From assembly GCF_027706745.1 (NCBI RefSeq), contig NZ_JAQFWP010000061.1, positions 1-44,823 on the forward strand: 44,823 nt of DNA, in the 5' to 3' direction. How positions within the stretch are numbered: the first letter of the stretch is position 1; every line of letters begins with the position of its first letter. The notes under the pieces were generated by a model. It was not told where the DNA came from, made no database searches, and saw only the letters and a program-made list of their open reading frames with translations. Positions 41,995 to 44,823 of the stretch are shown one piece after another. This stretch comes from Nocardiopsis suaedae (GTDB lineage Bacteria > Actinomycetota > Actinomycetes > Streptosporangiales > Streptosporangiaceae). The position numbers were made by a program, and so were the translations under genes.

Positions 41995-43062
41995 ATGGTG
42001 CAGGTCGGCAGCGGCAGGCGGGTCCGCCCCGCCGGTGCCCTGCGCCTGCCGGGCGTCCGCGCCCTGCGCCGCCTCGCGGTCGTCACCGGCCTGGTGGCCG
42101 GCGGGTGGCTGGTCGGCGCCTCCGCGGCGCACGCCGCCGACGACGCCTTGGCCGAGGTCCCCGTGGTGAGCGGGGCCGCCGGCCGGGCGGTCGACGAGGC
42201 GCAGGCCGCCCAGGAGGAGCGGGAGACGCGGCAGGGGCAGGAGGCGGCGGCGCCTTCGGAGGCGGAGCCGTCGGGGACGGAGTACGGGAAGGCCGAGCGG
42301 CGGCCCGCGCGCGGTGTGTCGGGTGCGGTGGACGGAACCGTTGATTCCACCGTGCGCAGCGCCGACGCGGCCGTCCGGTCCGTCGGCTCCGAGGTCGGGA
42401 CCACGGTCGGCTCCACGGTCGACTCCGCGGAGGGCGCCGTCGGGGACCGGGTGGTCGCCGACACCGTCCGCTCCGGCCGCGAGGGCGTCCGCGAGGGGGT
42501 CCGCGAGATCGCCGGGGAACCGCTCGGCGAGCCGCTGCGCACCTCCCTCGGCGAGGGGGAACTCGCCTCGGCCGTCTCCGAGGGGCTCGGCGCCGACGCC
42601 GCCGGCACCTCCGACCGGGTCCGCGACGGGCTCGGGCGGATCGTCGGAGGCGGTCTGGGCGCCGCCCCCGAGCACCCGGCCTCCCGCACCGATGAGGGCG
42701 CGCACGAGCGCGACCGCGCCGGTGCCCGCGCACGCGGCGCCCGGGAGCGCGCCGCGGCCGCCCTGGCCGACCACGCGGGCGCCGAGCGCCCCGCGGCCAC
42801 CGGCGGTACCGCCGTCGCCGGTTCCGAGGGCGGGCGTGCCGTCGAGCACGCCCCCGCCCCCGACACCGACGGCGCCTGGAACGGCTCGGACTCGGCCGCG
42901 ACCGGCGTGTCCTCGTCGCCCTTCCCCGCGCCCGCGGCCGGATTCTGGCTGCAGCAGCGCGGCGCCGTGCTGCGCCCCGCCGCCCAGCGCGCGTTCCTTC
43001 CCGGCGACCCGGCCCTGGTCGTCCGCGACGCCGCGGACGACCCGTCGTACTCGCCCGACTAG
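41995..43062 (+). CDS. Secreted Ala/Gly/charged-rich protein of unknown function
   Basis: The 355-residue product starts with an Arg-rich region and a hydrophobic segment (RRLAVVTGLVAGGWLVGASAAHA) that reads as a cleavable signal. The mature chain is low in hydrophobic residues and contains a helical-looking part with heptad-like Val/Ser/Asp pattern (TVDSTVRSADAAVRSVGSEV, TVGSTVDSAEGAVGDRV), suggesting an extended coiled or fibrous region, then RVRDGLGRIVGGGL and a hydrophilic tail. No family is recognised. GAGGTGG precedes the ATG, and TAGCGT at 41900-41905 is a possible -10. It lies directly before a chaplin gene, so a role in the cell surface or aerial hyphae is an inference. Confidence 0.75.
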   Translation: MVQVGSGRRVRPAGALRLPGVRALRRLAVVTGLVAGGWLVGASAAHAADDALAEVPVVSGAAGRAVDEAQAAQEERETRQGQEAAAPSEAEPSGTEYGKAERRPARGVSGAVDGTVDSTVRSADAAVRSVGSEVGTTVGSTVDSAEGAVGDRVVADTVRSGREGVREGVREIAGEPLGEPLRTSLGEGELASAVSEGLGADAAGTSDRVRDGLGRIVGGGLGAAPEHPASRTDEGAHERDRAGARARGARERAAAALADHAGAERPAATGGTAVAGSEGGRAVEHAPAPDTDGAWNGSDSAATGVSSSPFPAPAAGFWLQQRGAVLRPAAQRAFLPGDPALVVRDAADDPSYSPD

Positions 43063-43198
43063 TACTCCCACTCCAGGCGGCGGGCGCCGCCCGGCCCCGG
43101 CGTGCGCGCCGCGGCCGCCCCGCGCCCCCGCCCCGTCGCCGTGCCCCGCTCCGGTGACCTCCCGCGACACGTCCGCTCCACGGAAAAGGATCCGACCC

Positions 43199-43900
43199 AT
43201 GTCCAGGACCACACTCGCCGCCCTCGCGGCCGCAGGCGTCATCGCCGCGGCGGCCGCCCCGGCCGCCGCCTCGACGACCGGCGGCGACGGGTCGCTGCTC
43301 GGCGGCAACCAGGCCGGCGCCGACGCCGACGCCCCGGTCAACGTCTGCGGAAACGCGGTGGCCGTGCTCGGAACGGCCGGGGCGACCTGCTCGGACTCCG
43401 GCGCGGGGACCTCCGGCGGCTCGGAGTCCCCGACGACCGGCGGCGACGGGTCGCTGCTCGGCGGCAACCAGGCCGGCGCCGACGCCGACGCCCCGGTCAA
43501 CGCCTGTGGCAACGCGGTGGCGGTCGGGGGGAGCGCCACCGCGTCCTGCGACGGGTCCGACGGGGAGGACGGCTACGACGAGCCGTTCCCGGAGGAGAGC
43601 CCCGACGGCTACGCGCCGGAGGAGGAGTCCCCCGGCGGCTACGCCCCGCCCGAAGAGGACGAGCGCGAGGAGGGGCAGGCCGGACCCGAGGAGGAGCGGG
43701 AGAGCGGGGAGTCCGCCCCCGTGGCGGCCCCGCCCGCCGCGTCCCCCTCCGCCGCGGCCCCGCCCGCGGCGGCCGAGGAGGCCGCGGGCGGCCTCCCGGT
43801 GACCGGGCCCGGCGCGGTGGCGACCGCCGTCGCCGGGGCCGCGGCCCTCGGAGCGGGCCTGGCGGCGCTGGTCGCCGGGCGGCGCCGCAGGAGGGCGTGA
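43199..43900 (+). CDS. Long chaplin with two chaplin domains and LPVTG sorting signal
   Basis: The 233-residue surface protein has a signal peptide (about 1-25) and two chaplin domains of the pattern GNQAGADADAPVNVCGNAVAV, each with the usual two Cys. A long Pro/Glu/Ala-rich wall-spanning region follows, and the C-terminus carries LPVTG, a hydrophobic helix and the tail GRRRRRA, a sortase signal. Long chaplins are anchored to the wall and support the amyloid-like hydrophobic coat of aerial hyphae made with short chaplins. AAAAGGA precedes the ATG. The two domains share a 72-bp identical DNA repeat, so one is a recent copy of the other. Confidence 0.92.
   Translation: MSRTTLAALAAAGVIAAAAAPAAASTTGGDGSLLGGNQAGADADAPVNVCGNAVAVLGTAGATCSDSGAGTSGGSESPTTGGDGSLLGGNQAGADADAPVNACGNAVAVGGSATASCDGSDGEDGYDEPFPEESPDGYAPEEESPGGYAPPEEDEREEGQAGPEEERESGESAPVAAPPAASPSAAAPPAAAEEAAGGLPVTGPGAVATAVAGAAALGAGLAALVAGRRRRRA
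43272..43502 (+). repeat. 72-bp perfect direct repeat in the chaplin gene
   Basis: Bases 43272-43343 and 43431-43502 are identical over 72 bp and 159 bp (53 codons) apart. They encode the front half of each chaplin domain. Confidence 0.9.
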
Positions 43901-43932
43901 AGGACCAGGCTTCCCGGTCCGCGAGGACCGGG

Positions 43933-43983
43933 GGCTGACGCGAGTCCCGCGGGCACGGCCCGCCCGCGGGGTTCACGTCAGCC
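43933..43983 (+). terminator. Two-part hairpin after the long chaplin gene
   Basis: GGCTGACG (43933-43940) pairs with CGTCAGCC (43976-43983), and inside it CCCGCGGGC (43946-43954) pairs with GCCCGCGGG (43962-43970), separated by symmetrical 5-base internal loops. It is very stable and likely ends the chaplin transcript. Confidence 0.75.
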
Positions 43984-44162
43984 GCCGCTCGGCCAGAGCG
44001 GAGCTGACACAGGGCGTGCACCACCCACGCATCAGGGTGTGACCGGAGCGCGCCCCCGTCCGGCCCAGGACGTGCCGGCGCCCGATCCACGGACGCCGGG
44101 GCGCGAGCGGTCACGCACGGTTCCATCTCATTTCCACGCTGTACTCTGAAAGGAAATCCCAC

Positions 44163-44823
44163 ATGCGCAAGTGGGTTCGCACCTCCGCCAAGACGGCCCT
44201 GCTCACCGCCGGGTTCGTCGCGCTGGGCGCCGGTGTCTCCTTCGCCGACTCCGCGCCCGTCACCTCGGGCAACGGCTCCATCGGCGGCGGCAACCAGATC
44301 GTGGGCAACGCCGACGTGCCCGTGAACGTCTCGGGCAACGCGATCGCCCTGGGCGGCAGCACCGCCAACGCCACCTCCAAGGACACCGGCGCCCGCGTCA
44401 TCGACGACAACGGCGACGACGGCCCGATCACCTCGGGCAACGGCTCGGTCCTGGGCGGCAACCAGGGCGTGCTGGACCTGGACGTCCCGGTCAACGCCTC
44501 GGGCAACGCGGTCGCCGGGGTGCTCAGCAGCGCCGCCGCGACCTCCGAGGACAGCGGCGCCTGGGTGCTGGAGAGCGGCCGCAGCGGCCACAGCGCCCCC
44601 GTCACCTCGGGCAACGGCTCGGCCGGCGGCGGCAACCAGATCGTGGGCCACGGCGACGTGCCCGTGAACTTCTCCGGCAACGCCATCGCGGCCGGGCTGA
44701 GCGCGGCCCACGCCGCCTCCAAGGACACCGGCGCGTTCGTGGTCCACGACCGCGCGGGCCAGGACGAGGGCCCGATCACCTCGGGCAACGGCTCGGTCCT
44801 GGGCGGCAACCAGGGCGTGCTGG
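44163..44823 (+). CDS. Secreted protein of tandem cysteine-free chaplin-like repeats (partial)
   Basis: This open frame continues past the window end; 220 codons are visible. After a signal peptide (about 1-28; TALLTAGFVALGAGVSFA) come four repeats of about 57-59 residues. They alternate between type A (SAPVTSGNGS, GGGNQIVG, DVPVNVSGNAIA) and type B (GPITSGNGSVLGGNQGVL, DVPVNASGNAVAG). Each keeps the chaplin order Gly-Asn-Gln, VPVN, GNA but has Ser in place of the first chaplin Cys and no second Cys. AAAGGAAA lies about nine bases before the ATG. A surface-fibre or amyloid-type role is inferred from chaplin resemblance and position. Confidence 0.88.
   Translation, partial: MRKWVRTSAKTALLTAGFVALGAGVSFADSAPVTSGNGSIGGGNQIVGNADVPVNVSGNAIALGGSTANATSKDTGARVIDDNGDDGPITSGNGSVLGGNQGVLDLDVPVNASGNAVAGVLSSAAATSEDSGAWVLESGRSGHSAPVTSGNGSAGGGNQIVGHGDVPVNFSGNAIAAGLSAAHAASKDTGAFVVHDRAGQDEGPITSGNGSVLGGNQGVL
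44250..44823 (+). repeat. A-B-A-B tandem repeats of the cysteine-free chaplin-like gene
   Basis: Unit starts are 44250 (A), 44421 (B), 44592 (A) and 44769 (B, cut by the window end). The two B units are identical over the 55 bases visible, and the A units share most of their first 75 bases. The higher-order period is about 345 bp. Confidence 0.9.

Noticed and set aside
42340-42480. Repeats within the 355-residue secreted protein as a possible chaplin domain
   Set aside because: The VDSTV/VGSTVDSAEGAV pattern lacks GNQ, VPVN and GNA elements and looks like a heptad-type helix instead.
42314-43198. In-frame extension upstream of the long chaplin
   Set aside because: The extension overlaps the 355-residue gene in another frame and is Pro/Ser/Arg shadow sequence; the chaplin signal peptide starts at 43199.

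Overview
The window is very GC-rich DNA from a filamentous actinomycete. The gene content points to the Nocardiopsis/Thermobifida group: T. fusca-like Cel48 and Cel6B cellulases with family 2 carbohydrate-binding modules, a perfect CelR/CebR operator, a FurA-KatG pair and chaplin genes. The genus is an inference from remembered family features; no database search was possible.

Layout. (1) 195-6762: a secreted cellulase operon (GH48, GH5_1, GH6) behind a composite CelR-type operator. (2) 6770-14346: a bxl-type sugar-uptake locus. A LacI regulator is divergent from a lipoprotein sugar-binding protein, two ABC permeases, a GH3 glycosidase and an aldose 1-epimerase, and a repeated CGAAA/TTTTCG palindrome lies between them. 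Regions 1 and 2 together would cut cellulose and hemicellulose outside the cell, import the oligosaccharides and hydrolyse them inside. (3) 14527-22879: small regulator-led modules: a frameshifted NmrA-like gene, an ArsR-SRPBCC operon with a leaderless promoter, an MmyB-like XRE regulator, a SnoaL-like protein, a YHS-domain protein, and a DHA2 MFS exporter divergent from an AfsR-like SARP regulator with 11-bp-phased direct repeats. (4) 22990-25761: furA-katG, peroxide defence. (5) 25783-30067: an arsenic island of five genes on strictly alternating strands (ArsR-acetyltransferase fusion, flavoprotein, Acr3, ArsC, ArsR) sharing a 16-bp operator pattern.

(6) 30139-34965: a DUF6745-like protein, an Old Yellow Enzyme divergent from its MerR-type regulator, a small conserved protein, then a scar with an AraC 3' remnant and a broken alpha/beta hydrolase. 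(7) 35037-36290: a secreted GH62 arabinofuranosidase under lac-like operators. (8) 36554-40340: a possible small island between a tRNA-like 3' remnant and an intact tRNA-Leu(GAG), carrying a metallo-beta-lactamase-fold protein, a class A flavin monooxygenase, a TetR regulator and a flavoprotein remnant. (9) 40471-44823: an M20 peptidase, then a cell-surface block: a 355-residue secreted protein of unknown function, a two-domain chaplin with an LPVTG sorting signal, and a protein of tandem cysteine-free chaplin-like repeats that runs off the window.

The most novel signals are the cysteine-free chaplin repeat protein, the arsenic island with its fused regulator-enzyme and shared operator, and several promoter architectures that can be read base by base (MerR 20-bp spacer, leaderless ArsR, SARP repeats).
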